DNA from: Pseudarthrobacter sulfonivorans
GTDB taxonomy: Bacteria; Actinomycetota; Actinomycetes; Actinomycetales; Micrococcaceae
DNA length: 64,000 nt
Direction: 5' to 3'
Assembly (NCBI RefSeq): GCF_014712225.1
Contig: NZ_JACXBW010000002.1
Span: 367,853 to 431,852 of the forward strand
A program made the position numbers and the translations under genes. Below, one piece after another: positions 27,306-35,862 of this stretch (position 1 is the first letter of the stretch; each line of letters begins with the position of its first letter). Below the pieces are notes generated by a model, which was not told the origin of the DNA, did not search any database, and saw only the letters and a program-made list of their open reading frames with translations.

Positions 27306-27956
27306 TTACCTGATTAGGCCCAAATCAGACATAATCCAACCCGATGCGCCAAAAGTCGCATCCGTGCGGCTTCCGGTATTCGTGGCCTTGGTGGGATCTT
27401 GGTAGAGACTTCCGTCGGGCTTTCTGATTTCAACTGCCTCTTGGAGGACCTGAACTGTAGCGTATGACGGCTTACCGGATACGACTTCAGCGGATACCGC
27501 AGGCGTCTCGATCTTCCCTCCCGATATCCAGCGGCCGTCGCTCCATGCGGCCGTCACACCTTCTTTCAGCCCCGCACAAAAGACACAACTCGGTCCGCTT
27601 AACTCGCCTAACTTTTGAGTGTCCCCGGTCTCGTAGGCGTAGCTTAGGGTCGCGTACCAGTAAGCAACGAACGCCTCCAGCCCCTCCTTCGTCTCCGTCT
27701 TCGCCACCTCCGGAAGGACCGGCACCGGCACGTTCTGGGCACGGCCGCTGGCGGACGCCGGCACGTAGGCCGGAGTGGCAGTCGGGGTTGGCGTGGGAGT
27801 GGCGCTTGGCGTTTGAGATACCGCGGGCGAGGTGGTGTCCGTTGCGCCGGGCCCGCCACCGGTGTTACAGCCGGAGAGCGCCAAGGCCACCGCCGCCACC
27901 GTCACGACAAGGGCGGCACGCGGATGCTTGGGACTAAAGAAGTTATGCGATGTCAT
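27306..27956 (-). CDS. DUF6318-family lipoprotein
   Basis: A 216-residue predicted lipoprotein. The N-terminus has a hydrophobic core (AALVVTVAAVALALSGC) ending in the lipobox LSGC, so Cys30 would be lipidated. A Thr/Pro-rich stalk follows (TPTPTPTATPAYVP), then a globular domain with VAKTETKEGLEAFVAYWYAT and SGPSCVFCAGL, which I recognise as DUF6318, a family common in Micrococcaceae. It is the first gene of a two-gene operon with the PKD-like secreted protein. Function unknown. The 231 nt upstream contain no other gene. Confidence 0.75.
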   Translation of the reverse strand: MTSHNFFSPKHPRAALVVTVAAVALALSGCNTGGGPGATDTTSPAVSQTPSATPTPTPTATPAYVPASASGRAQNVPVPVLPEVAKTETKEGLEAFVAYWYATLSYAYETGDTQKLGELSGPSCVFCAGLKEGVTAAWSDGRWISGGKIETPAVSAEVVSGKPSYATVQVLQEAVEIRKPDGSLYQDPTKATNTGSRTDATFGASGWIMSDLGLIR

Positions 27957-28187
27957 GGGCTGCTAATCCCCCGATAGTTTCAAGACGCCTCGCTCCGAAC
28001 AATGATCTAAGGGTAGCCCAGGTCACATCGGAGCGATCAAAGTTATCCACAGCCACCAAGCCATGCTTCTACGGCCGCGCGGGACCCAGAAGAACTCACA
28101 GCCCCCGGCTGGCCTCAGGGGCGAGAGGGTGGTCAGAACGGAATTTCCCACGCTGAGCCCTAGAATTCTTCTACTGAACGTAGAACA

Positions 28188-28631
28188 ATGGCCTCTATGA
28201 TGTACACGCACGCCGACGGCCAGCCCGTCCTGGAACTCGACGACGAGCAGTCCTGGAAACTCCTGGAAGCCACCCGGCACGGCCGGCTGGTGGTCTCCGT
28301 TGCCGGCGAACCGGACATCTTCCCTGTCAACTACCTCGCTTCGGGCCGGAAGATTTACCTCCGCACGGCGCCGGGGAACAAGCTGGCCCAGCTCACCATC
28401 AACTCGAGTGTGCTGCTGGAAGCAGATGGCATCCTCTCGGATGAAGCCTGGTCGGTGGTGCTCAGGGGCACGGCGCGGGTCTTGAGTAACTCAGCGGAGC
28501 TCGCTGCCGTCGAAGAGCTGGGCCTGAAGACCTGGGTGCCCACCCTCAAGGATTTCTACGTGGAGGTTGTGCCCACCTCCGTCAGCGGTCGCCATTTCGA
28601 GCTGGGCGAACATCCGGAGCGGGAAATCTAG
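28188..28631 (+). CDS. Pyridoxamine 5'-phosphate oxidase-like flavin-binding protein
   Basis: A 147-residue split-β-barrel protein of the PNPOx-like superfamily, which binds FMN or F420. Conserved stretch: LLEATRHGRLVVSVAGEPDI then FPVNYLASGRKIYLRTAPG and a KLAQLTINSSVLLEADG segment. This is the pattern of actinobacterial Rv1155/NimA-type oxidoreductases. The exact reaction is unknown. The start could be ATG 28188, 28197 or 28200. An inverted repeat TTCTAC-N5-GTAGAA (28169-28185) sits immediately upstream and may affect translation. The vsr gene follows after 19 nt on the same strand. Confidence 0.8.
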   Translation: MASMMYTHADGQPVLELDDEQSWKLLEATRHGRLVVSVAGEPDIFPVNYLASGRKIYLRTAPGNKLAQLTINSSVLLEADGILSDEAWSVVLRGTARVLSNSAELAAVEELGLKTWVPTLKDFYVEVVPTSVSGRHFELGEHPEREI

Positions 28632-28650
28632 GAGCTCCGAGACTGGAACC

Positions 28651-29088
28651 ATGTCGGACAGGCTGACGCCCGAGCAGCGGAGCTGGAACATGTCCCGCAT
28701 TCGGGGCAAGAACACCAAGCCGGAGCTGCTGGTGCGCCGCCTTCTGCATGCCAGGGGATACCGGTACCGCCTGCACGGCAAGTCCGGCAGCGTCCGCCTG
28801 CCCGGAAACCCGGACCTGGTCTTCGCGGGCCGGCGCAAAGTCATCTTCGTCAACGGCTGCTTCTGGCACTTCCACGACTGCCGGGCGGGGCAGCACGCCC
28901 CCAAGGCGAACGCCGCCTTCTGGGAAGCCAAGCGGTCCCGGACCCGGGAGCGCGACGACCAGCAGCGCCGCCAGTTGGAAGCCTCCGGCTGGGAAGTACT
29001 CACGGTCTGGGAGTGCGAGCTGAAGGACGGCTCCGCCCTCGAAGCCCAGCTGGTGGCGTTTCTCGGCGCACAGGCACCGTCCGCCTGA
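28651..29088 (+). CDS. vsr: Very-short-patch repair endonuclease (Vsr)
   Basis: A 145-residue mismatch endonuclease that nicks at T:G mismatches arising from 5-methylcytosine deamination. Active-site pieces line up with E. coli Vsr: NMSRIRGKNTKPELLVRR (Glu25), GNPDLVF (Asp55, metal-binding) and VNGCFWHFHDC (His73, His75 and a zinc Cys). ATG 28651 gives a normal-length protein and matches the family's N-terminus; a longer in-frame extension to 28567 overlaps the flavoprotein gene. No cytosine-C5 methyltransferase lies in the window, so this is an orphan Vsr as far as can be seen. Confidence 0.93.
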   Translation: MSDRLTPEQRSWNMSRIRGKNTKPELLVRRLLHARGYRYRLHGKSGSVRLPGNPDLVFAGRRKVIFVNGCFWHFHDCRAGQHAPKANAAFWEAKRSRTRERDDQQRRQLEASGWEVLTVWECELKDGSALEAQLVAFLGAQAPSA

Positions 29089-29303
29089 ACTTGAGCCATT
29101 CTTGAGTGTTTGCCCACGCCCGACTTGATCGGCAACGGCAAAAATGAACTCCTACGGCAAACCCGCACTCTCCACAAAAAACCCCCACTTCTTGATCCCG
29201 GAAGGCCGCCGGGCAAAGAAGCGATTTACGCTGAAGATGCAATAACGACCCACGCCTCCACCCCAGCTTTCTGGAGTGGGCGACACCCGCGGAAAGGAAA
29301 GAA

Positions 29304-29714
29304 ATGGCTCCCTCCGACGATGCCGGGCGCCCCTTGGTGGATCCCTCCGTCCTTGACCGCCTCCGCGTTGAACTCGCTGAGGACGAGGGCTACTGCACCG
29401 TTTTTGTGGGCAATTTCATTGACTATTTGCCCGTCCGGATCGGCAAGCTTCGCCTGGCGCTGACCACAGGCGACCTGCCCGGAGCCGTGGACGCTGTCCT
29501 CAGCCTCAAAACGTCAAGCCAGATGGTGGGCGCAGAAAGGCTGGCCGGGCTGGCCATAGACCTTGAACGCTCCATCCGCGAGGGCTCACCCCGCAAGGAG
29601 CCCTCCGTCGCGCTGCCGCAGCTGGCCGCCGACTACCTCCGGCCCATCAACGTGTGCTGCCGCCAGACGCTAAACCGTCTGGAGTCTCAGCGCTCCGCCG
29701 GCGCCAGGCGGTAG
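29304..29714 (+). CDS. Hpt-domain-like protein lacking the phospho-histidine
   Basis: A 136-residue four-helix protein of the histidine phosphotransfer (Hpt) type. The signature region reads AVLSLKTSSQMVGAERLAGL. It aligns with the canonical HxLKGSSxxxGAxxL, but the phospho-accepting His is Leu66 and the Gly is Thr70. It therefore cannot act as a normal phosphotransfer protein and may instead bind a receiver domain or sequester a partner (inference). GGAAAGGAAAGAA precedes the ATG. Its last 28 nt overlap the 3' end of the convergent response regulator gene, and the matching histidine kinase lies beyond that. Confidence 0.72.
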   Translation: MAPSDDAGRPLVDPSVLDRLRVELAEDEGYCTVFVGNFIDYLPVRIGKLRLALTTGDLPGAVDAVLSLKTSSQMVGAERLAGLAIDLERSIREGSPRKEPSVALPQLAADYLRPINVCCRQTLNRLESQRSAGARR

Positions 29715-30445
29715 CCGACGCCGCGGACCGTCTGCAGCCAGCGCGGACGCTGTGGTGAATCGCCGAGCTTCTTACGGAGATTGCCCATGTGGACCTCAAC
29801 GGACCGCTCGTCTGCCTCACTGATGTAGCTTCCGACGTCGTAATCCTCGTCACGGAGGCGACGCACCAAATCAGATTTGGTCCGGACAGTCCGTCCCGCC
29901 TCGAGCAGGGCGTAGAGCAGTTCAAACTCCGTCCGTGTCAGGTTGAGCTCCTCGCCGTCCACGGTGACGGACCGTGAGGCATACGTCAGGTCGAGGCCGT
30001 TGTGGGTGTAATGCCCGGTTCCGGGGTCGCCCGGCTGCTCAAGCGCCGGGGCATCCTCCACCTGGTCAGGACCCGAGCGGGGCCTGCGCATCATCGCCGC
30101 AATCCGCGCCCGGAGCTCACGGGGGCGGAACGGCTTGGTGAGGTAGTCATCAGCCCCGGACTCAAGACCGATCAAGGTGTCCAGCTCTTCGGCCCGTGCC
30201 GTAAGCATCACGATGTACGCGTCAGAGAATTCACGGATCTGGCGGGAGACCTCAAATCCGTCGATATCCGGCAATCCCAGATCGAGGGTGATGACATCAG
30301 GATTCAGCGATCTTGCCGCCAAAACACCTTCAGTTCCGCTGGCGGCAACGCTCACGTCAAACCCAGCCTGGGTCAAGACCGCGCGGACCAGTTCCCGGAT
30401 ATCCTGGTCATCCTCGATGACCAGACCCACTCGTGCTTCATTCAT
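29687..30445 (-). CDS. OmpR-family response regulator
   Basis: A 252-residue two-component transcription factor. The receiver domain (1-120) has the acidic pair EDD (11-13), the phospho-acceptor Asp55 in VITLDLGLPD, Thr in VMLTARAEE and Lys in GADDYLTKPFRPREL. The C-terminal winged-helix DNA-binding domain (about 150-250) contains LNLTRTEFELLYALLEAG, the recognition region SVEVHMGNLRKKLGD and TVRGVGYRL. The start ATG 30445 gives the standard N-terminus; a longer frame would run into the kinase gene. It is divergent from the histidine kinase (100 nt), the probable cognate sensor. The target genes are unknown. Confidence 0.92.
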   Translation of the reverse strand: MNEARVGLVIEDDQDIRELVRAVLTQAGFDVSVAASGTEGVLAARSLNPDVITLDLGLPDIDGFEVSRQIREFSDAYIVMLTARAEELDTLIGLESGADDYLTKPFRPRELRARIAAMMRRPRSGPDQVEDAPALEQPGDPGTGHYTHNGLDLTYASRSVTVDGEELNLTRTEFELLYALLEAGRTVRTKSDLVRRLRDEDYDVGSYISEADERSVEVHMGNLRKKLGDSPQRPRWLQTVRGVGYRLAPAER

Positions 30446-30545
30446 CCCAGCCCCCTCAGCCAGCTTGACAACGTGAGAAGTATAGCCCGCTGCCGATACC
30501 CTGTTGGTATGCGTCTCACAACCCCCACACTTCTGGCCGCCGTAC

Positions 30546-32201
30546 ATGACTGAGCCGGTAGCGTGGGCGACGGGGCGGCTGCGGTTCTTTCGTCGCCCTT
30601 TCCACGAATACCGGCTGACGGACAGGGTGGTCCTGAGCCAAACGCCACTGTTCATCACCACACTCCTGACGGCGTTCCTCATGTGGGCGTTCTTTCCAGG
30701 GACCATGGACAACCCGCTGTTCGTCACGTTCCTCGTCTCCCAGTTGGCCATCATGGCGCTGTGTTTCCTGGTGCCATGGGACCGGCTCCCATACACCAGC
30801 TTCCTGGTCATCCCCCTCCTGGACTTCGTCTCAATCGGGGTGGGCCGCGAGGGCGGACAGGAGAGCCTGACCGGCATCAGCCTGCTGTCTGTCTTCCCCG
30901 TCATCTGGCTTTGCGCTTCGGGCTACTTTCCACGGGCTTCGCTGTGGCTGTCCTTTCTTGCACCGCTGGCCATCATCTGGGTTCCGCTGTTCATCCACGG
31001 GGATCTCTCCGGTCCCAGCCTGGCCAAGTCCTTACTCCTGCCCGTCATGATGCTTGGCATCGGCGTATCCGTCAGCGTCCTGACCTTGAGCATGATGCGC
31101 CAGCAGCGGACCCTTGAGGAAAAGGACGAGCAACTCCAGGCCAGCCTCCGTGGCACCAAACAGCAGGAGGCCCTGCTCAACTCCGTCCTGGAAACCGTGA
31201 ACATCGGCGTCCTGGCCGTGGACGCAGAGGGCCACGACATCCTGATGAACCGGAAACAGCGCGCCAACCACGAACTGGCACGCCCCACAGACATCGAGGA
31301 CCCGAACGAGACGCAGCTGCTGGTCTTCGCCGCGGACCGCACCACATCTGTGCCCCCGGGGGAGCGACCGGTGCGCAGGGCTGTCCTGGGCGAGACCTTC
31401 ACCGACTACCTCGTCTGGCTGGGAGAGGGGAAGTCGCAGCGGGCAATCACCACCAGCGCCCGTGCCATGAAAGATGCGGACGGCCAGTTCGCCGGCTCGG
31501 TCGTTGTGTTCAGCGACGTGACCGACCTGGTGAATGCGCTGGCCGCCAAGGACGAATTCGTCTCCAGCGTGTCCCACGAGTTCCGGACACCCCTGACGTC
31601 CATCCTGGGCTACGTGGAAATCCTGCTGGAGGACGAACCCCGCGATGACCAGCTGGAACCGCTGACCATCATCAGGCGCAATTCAGAGCGCCTGCTGACC
31701 CTGGTGTCGGATCTTCTCGCCACCAGGAACGGCCAACTGATCGTGACGCCGCACGCTGTGGACGTGGCCGAACTGGTGCGTGCCAGCGTCTCCGCCGCCA
31801 TGCCCAGGGCTGACGCCGCCCGGGTGGTACTCAAAGCAGACGCACCAGCCCGGCTGGATGCCCACGTGGATGGCCCCCGGATCTCCCAGGTGCTGGACAA
31901 TCTCGTCTCGAACGCCATCAAGTACTCGCCCGACGGCGGGAACGTGGTGGTGTCCTTGGCGCAGGAAGACGGCCAGGTGGCCTGCCGCGTCAGCGATACC
32001 GGGATGGGCATGAGCACCGGGGACCAAGCCGAAGTGTTCGCCAAGTTCTTCCGCACCAGCAGCGTGCGCCGCACGGCCATCCCCGGGGTGGGGCTGGGGC
32101 TACCGATCAGCAAGGCCATCGTGGAGGCCCACGGCGGCACCATCGAGGTGGAAAGCAAGCTGGGTCAGGGCACAACGTTTACGTTCCGCGTGCCGGTCTG
32201 A
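30546..32201 (+). CDS. Membrane sensor histidine kinase
   Basis: A 551-residue sensor kinase. The N-terminal ~190 residues hold six hydrophobic helices (for example PLFITTLLTAFLMWAFFPG and SLLLPVMMLGIGVSVSVLTL). A coiled linker and a PAS-like domain (about 210-330) follow, then the HisKA dimerisation helix with SSVSHEFRTPLTSILGY (phospho-His about residue 344). The ATPase has N box DNLVSNAIKYSPDGG, G1 VSDTGMGM and G2 GVGLGLPISK. The six-helix, loop-poor sensor suggests an intramembrane or membrane-state signal (inference). I choose ATG 30546. It is divergent from the OmpR-type regulator. Confidence 0.9.
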   Translation: MTEPVAWATGRLRFFRRPFHEYRLTDRVVLSQTPLFITTLLTAFLMWAFFPGTMDNPLFVTFLVSQLAIMALCFLVPWDRLPYTSFLVIPLLDFVSIGVGREGGQESLTGISLLSVFPVIWLCASGYFPRASLWLSFLAPLAIIWVPLFIHGDLSGPSLAKSLLLPVMMLGIGVSVSVLTLSMMRQQRTLEEKDEQLQASLRGTKQQEALLNSVLETVNIGVLAVDAEGHDILMNRKQRANHELARPTDIEDPNETQLLVFAADRTTSVPPGERPVRRAVLGETFTDYLVWLGEGKSQRAITTSARAMKDADGQFAGSVVVFSDVTDLVNALAAKDEFVSSVSHEFRTPLTSILGYVEILLEDEPRDDQLEPLTIIRRNSERLLTLVSDLLATRNGQLIVTPHAVDVAELVRASVSAAMPRADAARVVLKADAPARLDAHVDGPRISQVLDNLVSNAIKYSPDGGNVVVSLAQEDGQVACRVSDTGMGMSTGDQAEVFAKFFRTSSVRRTAIPGVGLGLPISKAIVEAHGGTIEVESKLGQGTTFTFRVPV

Positions 32202-32226
32202 GCCGCGCCCATGGGCCCCGGCGGGG

Positions 32227-33555
32227 CTAGCCGCCGTTCAGGGACGAGTTGCGTACTACCTCGCCCCAGGACTGCCGTGCCAGCTCCGCCACCGCGGCAA
32301 GGATGCCCGACGGCGGCAGCGACAGGTCCAGCGGACACTCCACGATGTCAATATCAGTGTTGAGGATCCGCCGCAGCTTCATCTCGCCGGCACCCGCGTA
32401 CACGAGCCAGGCCGTCGGCACGCCCAGGGCGGTGCAGTGGGCCAGCATCTGATAGTGGTCGACGGTCAGGGACGCGCCGAGATCCGCGGCGGCTTTGTAC
32501 TTGGCGTTGTAGACCACCACGGGGCGCCCGTCCAGCAAATGCACGGCATCCGGGCTGACCGAGAGCCTGTCAGCATCGTGGACGGCCTCGCTGAGGAGCG
32601 CGTTGTACCGCAGCCGCGTCTCCCCCGGATAAACCGCCATGGCCTCGCGGAGCGCCGCGCCCACGAAGTCCTCAAACACCTTCGCCATGTCCACCACGAA
32701 CGACGCCGTCTGCTGCTTGCCCTCGCCGGCTTCGGCGGACGCGTTCCGGAGGATCAGCCCGGCGAGTCGCAGCACAGAGTGGTAGCGGGCATTCATCCTG
32801 CTCGGTGTCCACGGCGGCAACGGAGCGCCGGCCGGAAGGCGGGTGACGGCGTCGAGCTTTCCCTTGAGCTGGCGCAAGCGGCTCAGGACCTCAGGCCGGA
32901 CCCGGGGGACCTGGCCCATCCGCTCCAAAGCCGCGCGCAGGATCCGGTTTTCGGCAATGTCCTCGGTGAACTCGTCGTACGACACCTCCAGCGGCACCAG
33001 CATGCCAGGGCGGCGGGAAATCTGGTCTGAAATCCTGATGCGTCCCTTGACCGTGCGGAGGGACTCATCCACGGTCAGGTAGCCCTGCAGCACCCCGCGG
33101 CCCAGCGCACGCTCCGCCAACTGTGCCAGCGACTCCGCCAGTGCACTCCACAGTTCGCGGTCCTCGACGGCGGACACGGAATCGGCCCGGAAGCCCTGGT
33201 TTCCGGCGTAGCTGAGCAGGAAAAGCAGCCGGCTCAGGCCCAGCCGGTCCTTGGGCCGGACATCCAGCTGCATGGTGGCCGTGCGGACCGACCCCACCCT
33301 GCCCACCGGCTCGATCCGGTAAAGGCCCATGCCCATCGGGGACGCCTTAGCCAGCCCGCTCGAGTTCAGGAACGCGGCACTGGCTGCGTCGAGCCGCTCC
33401 ACAACGCCGCCGGACAGCTCGTCCAGGACCAGGTGCTTGCTCCCCTTCGCGGGGCCGCCGTGCGCCGGCGCCTGCGCAGGCTTAGCGGGCAGCGGAATGG
33501 CCGGCAGCCGCTTGGCCGGCACAGACCCACTCGGGAGCCGCTTAGCCGGCCGCAA
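32227..33555 (-). CDS. mcrC: McrC-family restriction nuclease subunit
   Basis: A 442-residue nuclease partner of McrB in methylation-dependent (type IV) restriction. The N-terminal part contains VERLDAASAAFLNSSGLAK and RTATMQLDVRPKDRLGLSRL typical of McrC. The C-terminal PD-(D/E)xK nuclease core is visible as SPDAVHLLDGRPVVVYNAKY (Asp about 342 and the xAKYK lysine about 358). The start is uncertain: TTG 33555 overlaps the mcrB end by 14 nt, and GTG 33522 is an alternative. The first ~40 residues are Pro/Lys/Ala-rich and unconserved. Translational coupling to mcrB fits a complex. Confidence 0.85.
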   Translation of the reverse strand: MRPAKRLPSGSVPAKRLPAIPLPAKPAQAPAHGGPAKGSKHLVLDELSGGVVERLDAASAAFLNSSGLAKASPMGMGLYRIEPVGRVGSVRTATMQLDVRPKDRLGLSRLLFLLSYAGNQGFRADSVSAVEDRELWSALAESLAQLAERALGRGVLQGYLTVDESLRTVKGRIRISDQISRRPGMLVPLEVSYDEFTEDIAENRILRAALERMGQVPRVRPEVLSRLRQLKGKLDAVTRLPAGAPLPPWTPSRMNARYHSVLRLAGLILRNASAEAGEGKQQTASFVVDMAKVFEDFVGAALREAMAVYPGETRLRYNALLSEAVHDADRLSVSPDAVHLLDGRPVVVYNAKYKAAADLGASLTVDHYQMLAHCTALGVPTAWLVYAGAGEMKLRRILNTDIDIVECPLDLSLPPSGILAAVAELARQSWGEVVRNSSLNGG

Positions 33556-35776
33556 GGCGTCCCAGCAGCGGCTCCAGCCCGAACCGCTCCTCCAGCTGCG
33601 CCCGGGTCAGCTGGCCGTGGTAGTGCTCTTCCAGCAGCGGCATCAGCTCGTACTTCCAGATCCGGCGTAGCCCGGCAGGGGTCTGCGCGGCCGGCTTCAT
33701 GAAGTACGACGGGCCGATCATCAGGTCCCGGTCCCACTCGTCAATAGCCGCGTTCAGCGCATCAAGCAGCAGCGCCGGGGTGGTGTCGAGCTGCCGTGCC
33801 TGCAGGAAGCGCAGCAGCGAGCCCTTGACCGGTTCGGTCTGCGGGTGCAGCTCGATGAAGGCGAACCGGCGGCGGATGGCGGCATCCATCATGGCGATGG
33901 ACCGGTCTGCGGTGTTCATGGTGCCGATGATGTACAGGTTGTCCGGCAGGGTGAACGGCTCGTTGGGGCTGTACTGCAGGTAGATCCTGTCGTCGCGGTA
34001 CTCGAGCAGGAAGTACAGCTCACCGAAGACTTTGGCCAGGTTGGCGCGGTTCATCTCGTCGATGATCAGGAAATAGGGTTTCTTCTCGTTCCCAGGCTTC
34101 GCGGCTTCCTCGGCCAGCCGGCGCAGCGGGCCCGCCACAAGCTTGAACGACACCTGGCCCTCATCCGTTTTGTCCGGCCGGTAGCCTTCGAAAAAGTCCT
34201 CATACGCGTATGACGGGTGGAACTGCACCAGCTTCACCCGTTCGTCCGTGCTGTCCTGCGCGAGCTCCGCGGCGAGGTGCTTGGCCAGGTAGGTTTTGCC
34301 GGTTCCCGGCGGACCGTAAAGAACCAGCTGGCGGTTCTCCTCCAGGAGTTCCGCGATCTCCTGCAGCGGCTCGAGGTCCATGTGGAGCGAATCCGCGAAG
34401 GCGCGGTCCAGCGGGCGGAAGCCCTCCGGCACAGGGACGACTTCGACGGCGGCTGTGGCGGGGTCGTCGTCGTCCGGCTCCGCCTCGCCGGGCACGAGCG
34501 CCTGCAGCGCCTGCACCACCTTGGTGACGTCCACGATGATCCCCGCAGTGGCCAGCTGGCGCTGCACGTGGCGGGGAAGTTCTGCGGTGGCGTGCCCTTC
34601 GTCGTCGAGCCACCGGACCTTCCGCCGCATCTGGCGGTTGTCCTCATTGTGCTCGGGTTCGCCGAGCACCACGCCGAGCCGCACCGTGCCCGAGTTCTGG
34701 TACAGGACAAGGTCGCCGGGTTTCATAACCGTCAGGAACGCGAAGACGGCCGTCTTGGTGTCCTCCCGCTCCACGTAGCCCAGGTGCTTGTAGTCCTCGT
34801 CCACCGCGTGCTGGACCAGCCCGGCAGTCACGCCGGGGTTGAGGTGGCGGAGGTGTTCGACGTCGAGCGTCACCTTTTCCTCCTCGTGCCAGGAGGTGAG
34901 GAGCTCGGCGTTGTCGCTGTGGGTGCGCAGCAGCCAGGCGCGGCGGCCCGGGTCGCCGACCTTGCGCCATTGACTCACCAGCTGGCGGGCGTACCAGTCA
35001 ATGCGCTGCCCGGCCTGTTCGTCCAGGTGCAGGCGGATGCGGTGGACGTCGGCGGTGATGTCTTCGTCCGAGTCGCCGTTGGCTCCGCCCACCAGGGAAG
35101 CGAAGGCATCACGGATTTCCCGGCGTTCAACGTCGGCCACGACCGGTTCAAAGTAGCTGGGCCATGCAAGGTACTCGATGCTGCGCCGGATGGCAGGCTG
35201 GTCTTCGGGAACGCCGGCAGCCAGCTCATGGAACTTCAGCGGATCCTTCAGCGCCTTGTTGATGGCCGCCGGAACCTGCTGGTCCACGTGCTGCACGAAG
35301 CGGCCGAGCCACTTCAGATGGTCCCAGATGGTCCAGTTGAATTCGGCGGTGCGGTCCCTGATCACGCCGTGGTCCGTCATGCCCTTGTACAGTTCCTCGG
35401 GCAGCTCCAGCGCAGGCTCCAGCCAGGACGCTGCTTCCGCCACGCGGGCGCGCTTGACCTTCAGCGACTTCACCTCGTGGGCCAAGGGCAGCGACTGCAG
35501 GAAGAGCAGTTCCACGGCGAGCTGTTTCGCCTCGCGGGAGGCTCCCTCAAGGTTTTGCCGGAGGTTGGTCATCATGGGCGCCCTGGCGTCCGCCACTCCC
35601 CGTTCCAGGCGTTCCAGCAGCTCTGCCGCGGCGTCGGCCGTCCAGGTCAGGGTGTTGCCGTCCAGGGCCGAGGGCTTGCCCTGCAGGCCCGGACCGAGCA
35701 CAAACCACGCAGCCTCCTCGATCTCCTTGGAGACGCCGAGGGCGCGGTGCATTGCAGGCTTGGGAGGCGGGGTCAT
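33542..35776 (-). CDS. mcrB: McrB-family AAA+ GTPase/ATPase of a type IV restriction system
   Basis: A 744-residue motor and DNA-recognition subunit. The N-terminal ~280 residues are helical and variable. A middle region (FAFLTVMKPGDLVLYQNSGT, VRLGVVLGEPEHN) resembles an EVE/PUA- or SH3-like modified-base reader, which would recognise the methylated target (inference). The AAA+ core has Walker A GPPGTGKTYLAKHL (about 489), QFHPSYAYEDFFEGYRP, Walker B FLIIDEMNRANLAKVFGEL (about 572) and sensor/Arg-finger GTMNTADRSIAMMDAAIRRR (about 632). These last two motifs are diagnostic of McrB (MNxxDRS). mcrC follows directly. No hsdS or methyltransferase is nearby. Confidence 0.9.
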   Translation of the reverse strand: MTPPPKPAMHRALGVSKEIEEAAWFVLGPGLQGKPSALDGNTLTWTADAAAELLERLERGVADARAPMMTNLRQNLEGASREAKQLAVELLFLQSLPLAHEVKSLKVKRARVAEAASWLEPALELPEELYKGMTDHGVIRDRTAEFNWTIWDHLKWLGRFVQHVDQQVPAAINKALKDPLKFHELAAGVPEDQPAIRRSIEYLAWPSYFEPVVADVERREIRDAFASLVGGANGDSDEDITADVHRIRLHLDEQAGQRIDWYARQLVSQWRKVGDPGRRAWLLRTHSDNAELLTSWHEEEKVTLDVEHLRHLNPGVTAGLVQHAVDEDYKHLGYVEREDTKTAVFAFLTVMKPGDLVLYQNSGTVRLGVVLGEPEHNEDNRQMRRKVRWLDDEGHATAELPRHVQRQLATAGIIVDVTKVVQALQALVPGEAEPDDDDPATAAVEVVPVPEGFRPLDRAFADSLHMDLEPLQEIAELLEENRQLVLYGPPGTGKTYLAKHLAAELAQDSTDERVKLVQFHPSYAYEDFFEGYRPDKTDEGQVSFKLVAGPLRRLAEEAAKPGNEKKPYFLIIDEMNRANLAKVFGELYFLLEYRDDRIYLQYSPNEPFTLPDNLYIIGTMNTADRSIAMMDAAIRRRFAFIELHPQTEPVKGSLLRFLQARQLDTTPALLLDALNAAIDEWDRDLMIGPSYFMKPAAQTPAGLRRIWKYELMPLLEEHYHGQLTRAQLEERFGLEPLLGRLAAG

Positions 35777-35862
35777 ATGTTCAAATTTACAGGCTCAAGC
35801 TGGGTGCCTGCTCCTAGGCCCGGTTCCCGCGGATCTTGCCCGGCTGATGTTGACGGGGCGTC

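Noticed and set aside
28043..28051. Perfect DnaA-box TTATCCACA
   Set aside because: A single box without clustered boxes, dnaA/dnaN or an AT-rich unwinding region; not an origin.
28651..35776. Prophage or genomic island around Vsr/McrBC
   Set aside because: No integrase, tRNA attachment site, transposase or phage genes are present; accessory content alone is not enough.
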